A stretch of 64,000 nt of DNA from Ignelater luminosus (taxonomy: Eukaryota > Arthropoda > Insecta > Coleoptera > Elateridae), in NCBI GenBank assembly GCA_011009095.1, contig VTPC01090585.1, positions 1 through 64,000 on the forward strand, given 5' to 3'. Below the pieces are notes generated by a model, which did no database searches, was not told the DNA's origin, and saw only the letters and a program-made list of their open reading frames with translations. Position 1 is the stretch's first letter; every line of letters starts with the position of its first letter. Below are positions 1 through 12,598 of the stretch, in pieces. The position numbers and the translations under genes are program-made.

Positions 1-3000
1 TTTTTCTTTTCTTTGATTTAAACGAGTCCGTAACCTATCTCTTGTTTCATTTGTTTTATGTGTATGTGATGGCAGAGACTACAAAAAACTCAATATTACT
101 AAAAGTACAACTTATAAAAAAATAAAAACTTACTGCTCCAAATACTTCACAATATGCACAATCACATTTACGAGATTCCTTGTGATGTTCACAAGCATCT
201 TGGCAAGAATGTTTTTTAACTTCTACACATAAAAATGTCATCGTCAAAAAAATAATAAAATAAAATACTCAAAAAGATCTACCTGGTTGTTTATCTTCTT
301 CTTGTTTGCATTTGTGCCCACAAGCATGTCCTGAACAAGTGTTATCATTAGATTTACTAGCTGCACCAGATACAGACCTATCAATCAACTCTTTATTTAG
401 AAATTTAAAACTTTAAATTTAATATTACTTACTTTTGACTATTTGCATTCTTTAGAAATTCTAACATTTTCTGATCAACATTACTAATACCTTTTTGTTG
501 AGGTTTTCTAAAAGAAATGTTCCTGGAAGATTACAAAAATAAGAAAATTAGAATAAACTACTGTTTTAATAATATCTTACTCTGTGGATGCATTATTAAT
601 ATAGGCATTTGCAGCTGCAAGTGCAATAAAATTCGATTTCTTTCCACCAGTCTCATTAGAAGAAATCGTTTCCCCTACATTTTTAGATATATCTTTATTA
701 GAGAATAACTCAGCACTTTTCATCAACACTTCTGTAGCCTTTTGATTGGCTACTTCTGTACTTTTCCATTTAAGCATATCATTTGAAACATTTTTATTAC
801 TCTGAACTTCGGTAGCTTCAGTTCGCTGTTTTAGAAATTCATCAAAAGCTATTTTACATGATTGTGTTTCTTCGTTAGACTTCGAAGCACCTTTGAACAT
901 CATTTCATTTCCATTTTGCATAATGGGAGCTTCACTGGCTATCTTAAACACTGGTTCTTTAGATAATTTAAAAGCTGATTCGTTTGGGGTTTGAAAAATA
1001 GGAGAAGAAGGTTTTATAGGGCATGTTGCTTCTGATGTTCTGGAACTTGCTGGTTTATGTTTTAATTCTTCTACATCTGTTGAAGTAAATGTATGTTCCG
1101 CAGATAATTTTCTTATAGGTTGCACTAAAGGTTGTTCTTTTATTTCTGTATGGAAAGTATTTCCATCGTCAAGTTTAGTTAATTTGTCATGATTTTCTTT
1201 TTCACACCCAACTAAATTATTTCTAGGCATACGTCCATTTACTAATTTAAGAAGTGACTCTTTTAGCTCAAGATTCTTTTCAAATAATCCTTCAAATGGA
1301 AATGGTTCTCTAGATTTCCCTAAGTCACTACTTTTCGATGATTTTTTTGGAATTCTTTTTTGATGAGGTGTTAAATAGACTCTAGTGCCTTTCTGGGAAT
1401 GTGATTCATGATGTTTTGTCACAACATGACTTGCTAGAGCATCTAACGCAATAGGATCCTGACATATGTAACATGTTATTAAACGACAAACCGCAGAAGA
1501 CTGGGCTTGAAAAGAGGAAGGTATTACGGCGGTCATTGAACTACTTCTGAACTCTGCTGCTAAACAATCTTCACACATACAATGTCCTTGATTGTCTATC
1601 AAAAAATCTGCTATGTAAGCTGTGTCACCGACCAATGATAAGATGTGAGCATCTAATTCTGACATATCCTGAAGTTGCATACTAAAAATAAAAATATATG
1701 ATTTCATTATCAAATTAGAAACACTCGACTTACGCTTGCGTATTTCGAACCATCCAATAATTGGTTTTTAAGATTTTCTTTTGTTCTTCAAACATTTTCC
1801 AATCACTTAAAAGATATTTTGCAGGATTGCCAAGTGCCCGTTTGTGACTATTAAAAGGAATATGATACAAACTGTTAATAATTTATTGTTTGAAAAAACA
1901 TACCTTAAATGACTAATTCTTGTCCTCAAAGCATTCCATCGAGAACAAATTAATGTCATATCTTCAGAAAAACAGGCATAAGATTCTAATAAATTTCTAT
2001 GCCCAGATTTGGTATCCTCCTTTAACTAAAAATAAATTTATAAAAATATCTGTAGTCAAAATATATAATAAAATATGTAATGTACCTTATCAAATAGTGG
2101 AATTTTAGCCTGCACAGCAGGACTCATAAAAATATAATGATAAAAAATACTTTTATTGAGGCAAAGCCAATTAACATTGAATCTTTCCATAATTAAGAAG
2201 TCCAATTCTGGTAATAAGGGAGCTAATTTACTGGCAGCAGAACAGAAGGCACTATAGTATGACATTAAACCTGGAAGATATATAAGAACATAACCTGATA
2301 TATATGTATATACAGGATGATTCATCAGGGATAACGTGCTTAGTAAAATTTGATATGTAACCTATTATACATCTCCACAGGTCACTTTGACTTTCCTTTC
2401 ATTTTAGAAATATCATGCAACAGAGACGTCATATCTTGTTAAGTCAAAATACAAAATAGAAAAGATTTTGAGGTTGGTATCTTTCAACCAACATTAAGCT
2501 GAAAGTGCACATTGATTGAGACACACTAACTTCAAAATTGTTATGTCAAAATACAAAACAAAGAATCTCTTGTTTGTTTCTAAAATAAATAGTGTTGAAG
2601 TAATCTGTGGAGATGTATAATGCATCTCAAATTCTACTAGGCACATTATTACTAGTAAATCACTCTGTAAACAAAATTTAATAATTATATGGAAGCACCA
2701 CTAAACTTCTATTCTATGATTAGTGTAAAATTTGAGGTTAGGGTTAAAATTACAAACAACAGTAAATAATTTAAATATCCACAAATATGTATAGAATAAA
2801 CACCAGACCATCAGATGTTAAACTTGCCCTACCTAATAGTGAGTCAGAAATTATCCGACCTGCTCAGTAAACAAAACGGAAATCGAAAACAAAAATCATA
2901 GGTTAGGTTAAACTGTACTTGGCATTTATTCTGAACATACCCCAATCAAAACTCAAATTCGCATCAAGTTCAAATTGCACAGATACTGTCAAATTTTGGC

Positions 3001-5094
3001 ATCTGTTTTCAAAATGCTACAGACAATTGCCTTTCTTTTTATACCAGCTGTAGGAGTAACAATTTAAAGTTATACATGCACATTGCAAGGAGGTATGGCT
3101 TACAAAGTCGATACCTGCCAAGCCCAGGCAGGTATTGCTTGGAAATGGACAAGGACCAATGCAAATGTTTAATTGATCTCCAAACATAAAAAGTATCGCA
3201 ATTCCAGTTATGAAGATCCCTGCTTGTCTCGGTGGTGTACCATTCTGCTTCGCATACTTGCCTTGGTTGTCTAATTGAAGACACCTGAGGCAGCCTTGCA
3301 ATGTAACTTACATAACTTAATGACTATACAAAATGTTTCCAATAAATGAATGAATATCAGAATTTGCTAGATAAGTTTGTCCGAATCATTTTTTATGCTA
3401 AACATTGCTAAATATATTGTACTGTCTACTTTAGTTCACATGTGACAGTGATGTTGGTTAATTATATTATAGTCAAACCTTATTTCTTCACAGTTTAAAG
3501 TTGTGATAATCAAAGTTTCAAAGATTTTATTAAACAGTATACGTGAATCAAAACACGGTGTCAGGTGTTTGGATACCTGATGGTGGTAGTATTGCATTAG
3601 ATGAAAGAGATGGTGTACATTTAGATATTTCCTAGGATTGATGCATACTATTTAGATTTTATTTCAATTTCATTATATTTTACTCTGCACTGACTTTCTC
3701 AAAACTTAATAAAACAAGGATAGTTTGTTAAAGAATCTTTTTGATACTTACAACAGCTATATTTGGAATAATGTTACATGACAAAAGTATTAACAATAAC
3801 AATGTTTTACCAGATTAATTGAAATGCCTTCATTAAATTCTTCTTTCTTTACTACATATTGGTATAAATTTTAGCACTGGCATCGAGACCACTTACAATA
3901 AGAGCTTTAATTAAACGAAGCACGTTTTTCCTTCTACACTACTCTTAATCCCAAATAAAATGCATACATTTCAGAAAATAAACGATCAACTTTAGCTACA
4001 TTTAATAACCATTCACCTTCATATGTATGAAACCAATTAAAATTAAAATTAATAAAACAAACAAGTAAGCATATTATTAAGTTAGCAAAACATTCAATAA
4101 AAATTTAGAATTAAATATCAAGCAAAACTCGAAAATAAGTTTATTGTCCATATCCCACAACACCGCACAATAAACAACTTACTGACAATGTAGGCGGCGA
4201 TTTTTGGATGTTGAAGATTAGTAAAATGACCCCTGGCAACTATTGCATATTCTCTTACAAGTGTCACCAATCGTATACATAGTTGCGTAAAGTCTTCACG
4301 TAATAAACTAGAATTATAGAATATTTTAAAATACAAAGCATTTCATATTCAACAATAACATAAATATCAAGAAAAAAAAACTGCTTTGAACTTCAAAGAA
4401 AGCCCCTTTTTAATAACAATATAATAAAACTTGCTATTCGATTTTAGCATTTACGATTCAAATGAAACTTTTACTATTTGTTTATATTCCAATAAAATAA
4501 AAACAATCCAAATATTTTAGAGAATAAAGACAAACTAAATTACCTACTGATTAGCAAAAATATATAAATACCTTTCGACGAGATCACGTATTTTCTTTGT
4601 AATTATGTTTGGAAAAATTTCATTACTATTACAAGGTTTTTCTGAAATAACATGTCGATAAATAAAATATACGTAGTGCTGTAAAGCTGACCAGTTTTTA
4701 AGAGGTGCTGGTTTAGCATTTCGGACTTCATTGAGAAATGCATTTAGTATAACTTTCTCAGAATCCAACACTTGTGGTTCATTTGTTTCATTTATTAAAG
4801 ATTCCTGGTTTGTAGCCTAAAATAAAACAAAATTTAAATTAGGCATGAGATACCTTAAGATAGAAACATTACCTTGTCAAAAAATTTAAAAAAGTGATCC
4901 TGATCTGTAATTAATGAAATAGGTGGTGGGGAACACGGAAGATTGGCCCGAGTTTCTTCGCCAGGTATTGCCTCCTTTTGGGACTCATGTCCCTCTGGAT
5001 CTTCTTCTTTGGAAAATAAATTTCCCATTGCAGAAACTTGAACCAAGCCTTTGGGTGTTTGTTTTACATTATTGTCAACATGCTTTTCACTCAT
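1..5094 (-). CDS. FAM193-family protein, 5' eleven coding exons (3' end outside window)
   Basis: Hand-built exons on the minus strand: 5094-4873, 4816-4572, 4307-4183, 2270-2086, 2025-1904, 1847-1734, 1681-581, 507-433, 377-283, 222-134 and 78-1. All junctions are AC/CT on the plus strand (GT..AG), phases match, and the 2,451 coding bases give 817 codons without a stop. The N-terminal 230 or so residues are helical. The large seventh exon begins with a Cys pair (CMCEDC) and CYICQDP, then becomes low-complexity and Ser/Lys rich. The end is Cys/His rich: CSGHACGHKC, CQDACEHH, CDCAYCEVFG, followed by a basic RDRLRTRLNQRKEK stretch. The CDCxYCExFG plus arginine-rich helix is what I recognise as FAM193. 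Molecular function of the family is poorly known, so none is assigned. The intron 2271-4182 holds nothing recognisable. Confidence 0.72.
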
Positions 5095-6179
5095 TATGTT
5101 ATTACAATGTAATATATAAACACTACACTTCTGTTACGGCTTTTAGAACAAAAGCAATATTCGGTTAACAACCACTTCCTAACTATCAATTCGCCATTCG
5201 TGAAAAATGGAGTCGTGCAGTTCGGTATGAAATTTGTGGGCCGTTCAAATCAAAACAAACGTAACGATTACGTTGCTACCTTTACACGTAAACACGTAAC
5301 ACACTGCAGGTGTAACAACGCATTAAATGCACCAAGATAAACAACCTAAAAGTAATTTTGGAATTTCTAAGCTTAATTTGTATTGATATGCTAACGAAAT
5401 AATTAGTGTCTGACGAATTTTAACCTAACTTTCTAAACTTACAGACTGTCCAATATCCCAACCTAAAAGCAAACAGCTGTTGAGACCAGTCGAGACAATT
5501 AAAAAACTATGTAAAGTGCACTATATCAAGTTATTTAAAGAATTTTGTGTGTTTTTTTATAAATATATACCTATTTGCATAAAATTGAATATTACCTATC
5601 TGATATAGTGATATAAAGCTAAGCATTACATATAGTATAGATTAAATTTACAGCTACAATTTTTGCTCATATTCAAACTTGATAGAAGTACTAAAGCTCA
5701 TTTATAGATATTTATTCAAGTATATTTACCATATACAAAATTATAACCCCTACAAATTTAAATTTCCAAGTTGCGTGTCCCTCACCTGCTGGTATTTGAC
5801 AGCTTGTTGGACAGATCTATTTCTAGGTTTTACCAGGTGACCATGTAGGAAAGGTAATTTATAGCGCTACTACTATAATACAATAATTGTTTATAAAAAT
5901 GTATTTTTCTAATTTTAAAACAAATTTATTTAAATATGTATTGAAACATAACCTTTATTTATTTGAATTTCACGACCGTTTTTGACTAAATAATCATCCT
6001 CAGGTGATTCAACCAAATAACACTATGCTATGAATCTTTCATATGTATATGAATCTTTTCTCATTTATCATATAACCTACAATAGTTTGCTTTTGCGTCC
6101 AGCACGCACTTTTGGACTCTAAACCGTTCGTTTATGTTAAATTTCAAACAAAGTGTTCTGCGTTTTGCGTTCGTTTATG
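5095..6179. other. Upstream region of the FAM193-like gene, no gene seen
   Basis: This stretch should contain the 5' UTR and promoter of the minus-strand FAM193-like gene, whose ATG is at 5094. I see no sustained open frame and no repeat that I can delimit. The 81-codon open frame on the plus strand over 4923-5168 is antisense to the first coding exon. Confidence 0.4.
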
Positions 6180-6186
6180 ATCGTAC

Positions 6187-6444
6187 CACAGATTAAATAA
6201 GGGTCAGATATTTCACTCCCTGTTCCACTAATGTTCCCATTTTTTGTCTCTGCACATTTACATTTGCAGCTCTGGGAGTTTACCACGCCTACTCTTTTAC
6301 GCGCGTTTTATGAAAAATGTATACCAAGCAGTGCTGCTTGCGCAGTACATGTCAAAATAGCAAGCTCTGGAAGTTGCTTTGAGAGAGAGCGATAGAATCC
6401 ACAAATTTGTTGAAGTAAAATATCTGACCATTATTTAATCTGTG
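6187..6444. mobile_element. 258-bp MITE with 7-bp target-site duplication
   Basis: The ends are inverted repeats of about 30 bp (6187-6218 against 6413-6444), starting CACAGATTAAATAA on the left and ending TTATTTAATCTGTG on the right, with few mismatches. The element is flanked on both sides by ATCGTAC (6180-6186 and 6445-6451). No coding capacity. A 7-bp duplication suggests the P or hAT group, but the superfamily is not settled by the ends alone. Confidence 0.75.
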
Positions 6445-7343
6445 ATCGTACAGAGTAGATGATGCAAGCTCTATTTGTACCGTCTCAAATGGTGAAGCAT
6501 CAGAAATCATTGCGTCACATGATCTTTATTATTTTTTTCAGTTTGCACGTAGTTTACATAGAAATTTTTGTAGAGATTTTTGGCAACAAAATCTTGATGA
6601 ACAGGTTCTAAAAATTGGTCAATTTCTTGCAGAAAATGCGCAGTAATTGTAAACACGTTCATGCGCAAACCGAAATCAGCTGATCGTCTGCACGTCTGCT
6701 TGCTTCCCTATTATTTGAGGTTATGTTTACGAGTCGCTTCAAAGGTCACTGCAAACAGCTGTAAATAGATTAATACTGCGCACGCTCACATCAAAAGTTT
6801 TGTAAGGAATTATGCATAAGTTGCATACAACTCACTACAACAACGTACCAAAAATTTCCAATGGAATTTTTATAAAATTTCCATAAAATTTAGCATAGTG
6901 TCAAACGGCTCTAACGCACTACCTTTTCAGTCGATGCATTAAGAGTTTGTACCTTTCACTCCTTACTGTAAAAAATGAACGCTACATTAACCCATTCTGT
7001 TAACTCAATAGCAAAAAATTTGGATTCATAAAGTTTTTAGTATTTTCTACATTGCATCGTGTAGATTTTGTTATTCCTTCTTGGTTTTTAATGAAAAGAA
7101 AAGTGAATTATGGCAGTGTATAGTGCAACATAAAATTTGTAGCGTTCACGTTTTGTGTTCATACCAAAGAAAACCAAAATGAATTTCTTTTTTCATAATA
7201 AATAATTAATATAAACTATAAATAATTATAGATCGTTTTTTTATTATAGAATTCAAAGTAGATTTTGATTTTACATTTTTACAGTGTACAACATACAGCA
7301 AATTCAGGTTTACAACATAAAAACTTAAATTCATTACATATAC

Positions 7344-7478
7344 CCTTTGCGAACGTTGAGCCAACAGTGAAAAGGGATTGGCAAAATTACCGAATCTGAC
7401 AACCTTTTGTCAACGTTAAGCCAACAGTGAAAAGTGGTTGGCAAAATTACCGACTCTGACAACCTTTTGTGAACGTAA
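7344..7478. repeat. Tandem repeat, 60-bp unit, about 2.2 copies
   Basis: Two successive 60-bp units (from about 7351 and 7411) share CCAACAGTGAAAAG and GGCAAAATTACCGA, and a partial third starts at 7471. Units differ at about five positions, so the duplication is not very recent. Confidence 0.8.
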
Positions 7479-7522
7479 GATCGAACTACTATTTATCGGT
7501 TGAAATTAATTTTGATAAAAGT

Positions 7523-7825
7523 ATGTATGCCACTATTCAACAGGAAAATTTTCTTGAAAATGAAAAGAACAAGGCCAGGCTTATCCACTTACTCACACAG
7601 AAAATGGCTGCAAGAAGAGTTGAGACTAGAGTTGCTACATGATTACTCACCTTGCTAGATAATTCGGAAGTGATTCAAAATACAGAATTGTACAAAGATG
7701 CACCAAATAAATTACAATCAAATACTGATATTACCTCGAGCATGGCAACGGCATTTACCGGAACTCTCGAAAAAAGAAACTGGAAAAGGATATGTAATAA
7801 CAGATTCAAACACTTTGGTGCGTAA
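7523..7825 (+). pseudogene. Fragment of a repeated transposon-associated protein family, one internal stop
   Basis: A plus-strand frame of 101 codons is open from ATG 7523 to TAA 7823 except for a TGA at 7640. The first part reads ENFLENEKNKARLIHLLTQKM, a pattern (FL.N..NK..LI..LT.KM) that I associate with a widely repeated uncharacterised insect protein family linked to mobile elements. The second part (DNSEVIQNTELYKDAPNK) is not recognised. Function is not assigned. The family match is from memory of the pattern and is only moderately secure. Confidence 0.35.
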
Positions 7826-8820
7826 GACGTGTTCACGATGTTAGTTTATAATGCGTTCACGGGTGAGTTGAACAATGGTAACTACCGGTATTTTAAATTA
7901 AATAAAAAATCAGAAATTAGAGTTAAATAAGATTTGTTTTTTTTTCTTGATTATTAAAAAACATCTGTTGCAAACATGCAATATTATTATTAAAACTTAA
8001 AAGTATCTGTGGTATTTCCACTTTTAGCTGCAACTCTTCCAAGGAAAACGGCTGTGAAATCCGATGGACGCGTCTAGGCGGTAGTTGAAAAAGGATAAGG
8101 TTAGATGCTCTTTTTTGTTGTTTGAACAATACCTCCTTTCTACATAGGAAAATACGTTACAGATAGGAGATATTGTTTGCTCACAGTCGATATTATTGCA
8201 ACCATTGGTTCCATATCCTATCTCGTCTTCCAAGAAAAAACCATCAGTTGCTGCTGGAGACCAAATGTCCACATTATATTAGTTAGCTGTTAGCAAAACA
8301 GGATGCCCAGTCTCGATTGCACTATATAGATATCTCGCTAGCACGTTTTGCATGTTTCCCTCTTCTAGTCTCCCAGATGTAGCCTAGGTTCATGTTGTGT
8401 TGTGTTACTGTACTTAATTCTCTTAACGAGCAGCGTAAGCAGTTATAGGGAACGCTCATACTTCAATATGTGGTGTGACGTCATTCATTTTTCCGAGAAT
8501 GTCTTACTTGAACATACTTCGTCTAAAACGCAAGCATGCTTATGCGCGTGAGAAAACAGCTGTGTTTGGTTGTGCATGCATTTTTTATGTTTTTATAAAA
8601 CCATGAAACCAAAAAACTTGGTTTGAATTTGCAACAGACTGAACCTTTAAATAAGGATTGGGACTACCGCCGGAAATACTGCCAAGAATGTTGTCCAAAG
8701 CGGGAAGTTTTAGAAGTTTATACTTCTATGTTTATCGTTGTCTTTTGCAATACAAATTTGAAGCTAAATATTAAACTAAACATTAGAAATGATGCAAATA
8801 CGAGAATCAATAAACAATAT
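7826..8820. other. Unassigned intergenic sequence
   Basis: No sustained coding frame. Short frames at 7923-8272 and 8623-8829 have no recognisable domain and overlap repeat-like sequence. The right part flanks the insertion point of the element that starts at 8821. Confidence 0.35.
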
Positions 8821-9725
8821 CCCACATAGCAGAGACACGTCATACCGACGTAAGTGTTTGGTCATTCATAACGTCAATCTTCCCATTAAAATGACGTGTT
8901 GTAAACGTAAATATTACATACATAAGTCACAGACCAGTGACGTCATATCAAAACGTCGTTATGACGTCACACCATAACGCCACCTTGACGTCAGTTAAAA
9001 AGCCACAAAGACGTCCCTGAATGTAATAAATAAACCACAATTTACAAAAAAAAAATATATTATTAGAATATAGATACAAATGCAGTTACAGAAAAACGAG
9101 AGAAACCCACACAGTAGATGTAACCTGTGAACCAAAAAATTCCACCTCAAGAGACTCACATTTTGAACTGTTTGTATTTTGATTCAGATATAAGTACTAG
9201 GACAAATTCAATGACTGTCAGTTTAAATTTCAAGTTATTTTGAGTTTGACAAATCTTAAATCTATATTTTTTTTATTAAATGCTTTTTTATTGATTTATC
9301 TATATAATTTGTTTATAATATCGAATATTCACAGGAAAGATCTAGTTTTAACCAGGTTTTGGTTCTACTGATGGTTGATAGTTCTAACGAATTAATCTGT
9401 TATGACTAATATTCATTATTTTACAAGATCAATCTTGGAAGTAATATTTTTGGTTCATGGTTACAAATACAAAATCTGAACTAAATTGCAGAAATACTCT
9501 TACAAGTATAAAAACACTTACATATTATAATACATCTATATACACTCACTTGCAAAACGAAAGTACACAAGCACAAAAAATAGACGGTACCGTGACGTCT
9601 TAAAAATTACGTTTTTATTTCGTCCCAACACTTACGTGTTTAAAACGCCAGTTTTTGGGCTTACAACGTCGACAACCAAAATTACTTACCGTCGACGTCA
9701 ATATAACGTGTGTCTGCTATGTGGG
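8821..9725. mobile_element. 905-bp non-autonomous DNA transposon with ACGTC-rich ends
   Basis: Terminal inverted repeats CCCACATAGCAGAGACACGT (8821-8840) and its complement at 9706-9725 match at 19 of 20 positions. An AT dinucleotide flanks each end. The 150 bp inside each end is packed with ACGTC/GACGT motifs, including the full palindrome TGACGTCA at 8938, 8962 and 8986, and near-matches at 9593 and 9693. The centre is AT-rich with no coding frame. A 2-bp AT duplication would fit IS3EU/ISL2EU-like elements, but I cannot assign the superfamily. Confidence 0.8.
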
Positions 9726-9727
9726 AT

Positions 9728-10500
9728 GTTGCCTTTATGTTTCCATTTCTTGACAATACTGACCAGTATGTTGCCGGAGATATTGCTCTAATTTTAAATT
9801 AACGGTAAAGGAACATTGCTAATCTTGAAAAGGCATTTATGGATATAAAAGAGCAGTAATCAGGCTTACGCGCTGCCATCTATGATTTATGCGCTGCTAG
9901 TAATCACTTGCTTGCTCCTAAGCGACTATATTGATATCTATATTCCACTTTTTATTACTGTATCCATCACAGATTTGAAAAACAATTTGCTTTTCTCTAT
10001 ATAAACATCAGTTCCGACACAACAATTTATACCTAACCTCAAATCCAAACGGCAGCAGAACACGAAAGCGCTTTTTAAAGCAAATGAACCTGCCATGGTT
10101 GCTGCCAACCGTCCAAGAACTTTATGATTCAGGTGCTACCACTTGCTGACTATTCCTGAACACAAGCAATGTCTATTAGAACTTTTTGATTTGTGTTTTT
10201 ACTTAAGAATATGCTAGTCAACTAGTAGTATATCGTGCAATCGAAGTGAGACACTCTGTATATTACGACATAAATCATGTTGAATTTTAGGCAAATTTTT
10301 GCGAGCTACTATAGTTATATCTAGCAATAAAAGTTGGTAACTATTGTCATTTTAGCGAAAGAAGAAGGTAGTAACGAATGACATCATGGATTGCGCCATT
10401 GTTTGCTACTCGGTACCAAAATTCAATAACCGTAGGAGAGCAGAGTTGTGGCTCAAGGTTGCTATTTTAGAGGTTAGAGCGGTTAGAAGTATTAAGCCCA
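9728..10500. other. Unassigned intergenic sequence
   Basis: No coding frame or delimited repeat recognised. The 82-codon frame at 10386-10634 runs into the inverted repeat of the next element and is not considered a gene. Confidence 0.35.
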
Positions 10501-12424
10501 ATTCACACTACGCGTGCTCACGCGTGCAATTATTGCATGCAATCCAGTTGCATGCGTTTCCACTATTCACACCATGCTTCTCGTCAGTGCGTGAGCAGCC
10601 CGCGTGCCGACGCACGAAATTAGAACTTGTTTGATTTTTTCCTGCATTTCTAGTGAAAAACTTGGTGTTTCTATTCATATCAATCTAAAATAACAATGTT
10701 GGTATCGCTTGGAAAAAAACTGCAAAGGTTGAGTAGGTTGGTTAGGTTAGAATGTTTAAAACTGTGGTTTAAAGCCTTTTCGTTTTCATTTTAACGCTTG
10801 CAGTAGCATTTAACATGTGATGTTCTTGAATTGTGTAGGGTTTTTTGTATAGTGTAATTAATTACAGACTCATATCAACTGATACTAATATATTATTTAA
10901 AAAATGATTCACAAGATCGCGCCATTCTCAAAATAAAAAAAAACGCATGTGACGTTTTTATTTTTATTCTGCTAAATATTGCCAACATATTAAAACCTTA
11001 TTAAACCATAAAACTCTAAAAAAGCTAGCAGCACGCGCAGTGTAAATAGGTCCATGCTTCTTCACGCAGCTTCAACGAAATGCAGAAGATACGCACGCAA
11101 TAGTTGCATGCGTGAGCACGCACGTGGCACCAGTGATGTGCGTTGACACGTCAACAATGATTGTTGACATTTTCGTGTCAACAATTTGTCAACAATTGAT
11201 TTTTCACGTCAAAAATGTCGACAATGTGTCAACTTTGCAAATAAAGTAGGATTTTGCACATTTTTCGTTAAACCTAACCTGTAAACACAGGTGCTAAAAT
11301 AAGCTAAAATGTCTAATAAGATCATTAATAAGAAGTTCAAGACAATTCAAGAATCAAAATGGCTGAAAGGCCCAAGAATAAGAATTTTGATGAATTGGGT
11401 TTTCAGTTATAAAAGACTGTGACAGTAACTGAAGATGGAAAAGAAAAACCAAAATATTATTTAAATAAAATGGCATTAAAAAACTAAATCCTTTGTATTT
11501 ATTCTTATTTCCATGGAATCAGTAAAATTACAAGTATGTTTACTCATAGCTCCATAGGCCCATACTAAGATTTTTAGTTCGGATATGTGGAGGCACAGTA
11601 TATACCTTACAGAATCAGTTAGATCACTCAGAGCGGTTTTTTTGATCTTTCGTGTTCCTGGTTTTCGGTCTGCGCACGCTAAACTGTAGACCGCGCGCTT
11701 GTAGGGGAGGTTATATATGCAGTTGATATTCAAATTTCACAATTAATGTAACTTACCAACACTCAACAATTTCACTAATTCACTTACAGAATATGCAAGT
11801 TGATTTCATTTAAATAATACTATCTTTTATGAGATTATTTCTTTGAAGGTTAAGGTTAGGTTTTTTATCCCTCTACTTCTGGACAGAAAATAGTACTCTG
11901 CGCATAGACCGCGAGTTTCTTGAAGTGGAAGACAAAATGTAGGGGAAGAGATCCAACTGATTCTGTAAGGTATAAACTGTGGTGGGGGCAATTTTAGCAA
12001 TGTGACAATTAGTATACATAGGTATCTTAATGCAAAAGATTTTATTAATTGAAAAAACAAATGCTAACATGATGAACAACATCCTAGCATTTATTTTTTT
12101 TTCTAATCAAAATTATTCTATACGTACATTAGACTTGAACGTACTTAAGCATCTCACAATTCCCTGTGCCTTATATTTGCCCTCACATACTTTAAGTCAA
12201 ATAAAAATTATTGTAATAAACTATTTAAGATTTAAATAATAAAGGAAAAATCAAGTTTAACAGCTTTGCGCATGTGCATTCATAATGTCTAAATTGTTGA
12301 CATTGTTGACATAGTTGACATCAATAAGGTTATGTCAACAATTCTTATTGTTGACATGTCAAGAATGAATTGTTGACGTCGACATTGTTGACACGCACAT
12401 CACTGCGTGGCACGCGTAGTGTGA
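10501..12424. mobile_element. Outer inverted-repeat element (about 640 bp without its insertion)
   Basis: The left end TTCACACTACGCGTGC (10502-10517) matches the right end GCACGCGTAGTGTGA (complement CACACTACGCGTGC) near 12410-12424. Behind both ends lie CACGCRTGCAAYTATTG blocks (10520-10537; 11089-11118). The right terminal repeat is split by the hAT element at 11131-12405, and removing that insertion and one target copy restores a continuous repeat. Flanking TTA on both sides would suit a Harbinger-type duplication, but the exact termini are uncertain by a few bases. No transposase frame. Confidence 0.65.
11131..12405. mobile_element. 1,275-bp non-autonomous hAT element with perfect 8-bp target duplication
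   Basis: The element begins CAGTGATGTGCGTTGACA and ends TTGACACGCACATCACTG. Both ends are flanked by CGTGGCAC (11123-11130 and 12406-12413), the 8-bp duplication typical of hAT transposition, and CAGTG..CACTG ends are also hAT-like. Both subterminal regions carry many GTCAACAAT/ATTGTTGAC copies, plausible transposase-binding repeats. Inside, 11601-11625 and 11950-11974 form a 25-bp inverted repeat with one mismatch. A short frame at about 11361-11486 (MAERPKNKNFDELGF) is broken. No transposase core is present. Confidence 0.88.
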
Positions 12425-12598
12425 TTAAAAGCTTATCTATGCAGGTTAGATTTTAGATCATCATTTATAGAATAAATATTTGAAAGTACTTAATAATTAA
12501 CTAGAAAACTGATTGCATTTTTGTTAAAGAAAAGATAACTACCTATTTTGGTTTGGTTATCTACCACTTTCACACATCAGAGTTACCATAGCCATTAG

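Noticed and set aside
3017..3301. 94-codon and 81-codon overlapping minus-strand frames in the FAM193 intron
   Set aside because: Two overlapping frames with no domain; not needed for the splice chain, which is in phase across 4183 to 2270 without them.
10386..10634. 82-codon plus-strand frame
   Set aside because: Crosses the terminal inverted repeat of the outer transposon; no domain.
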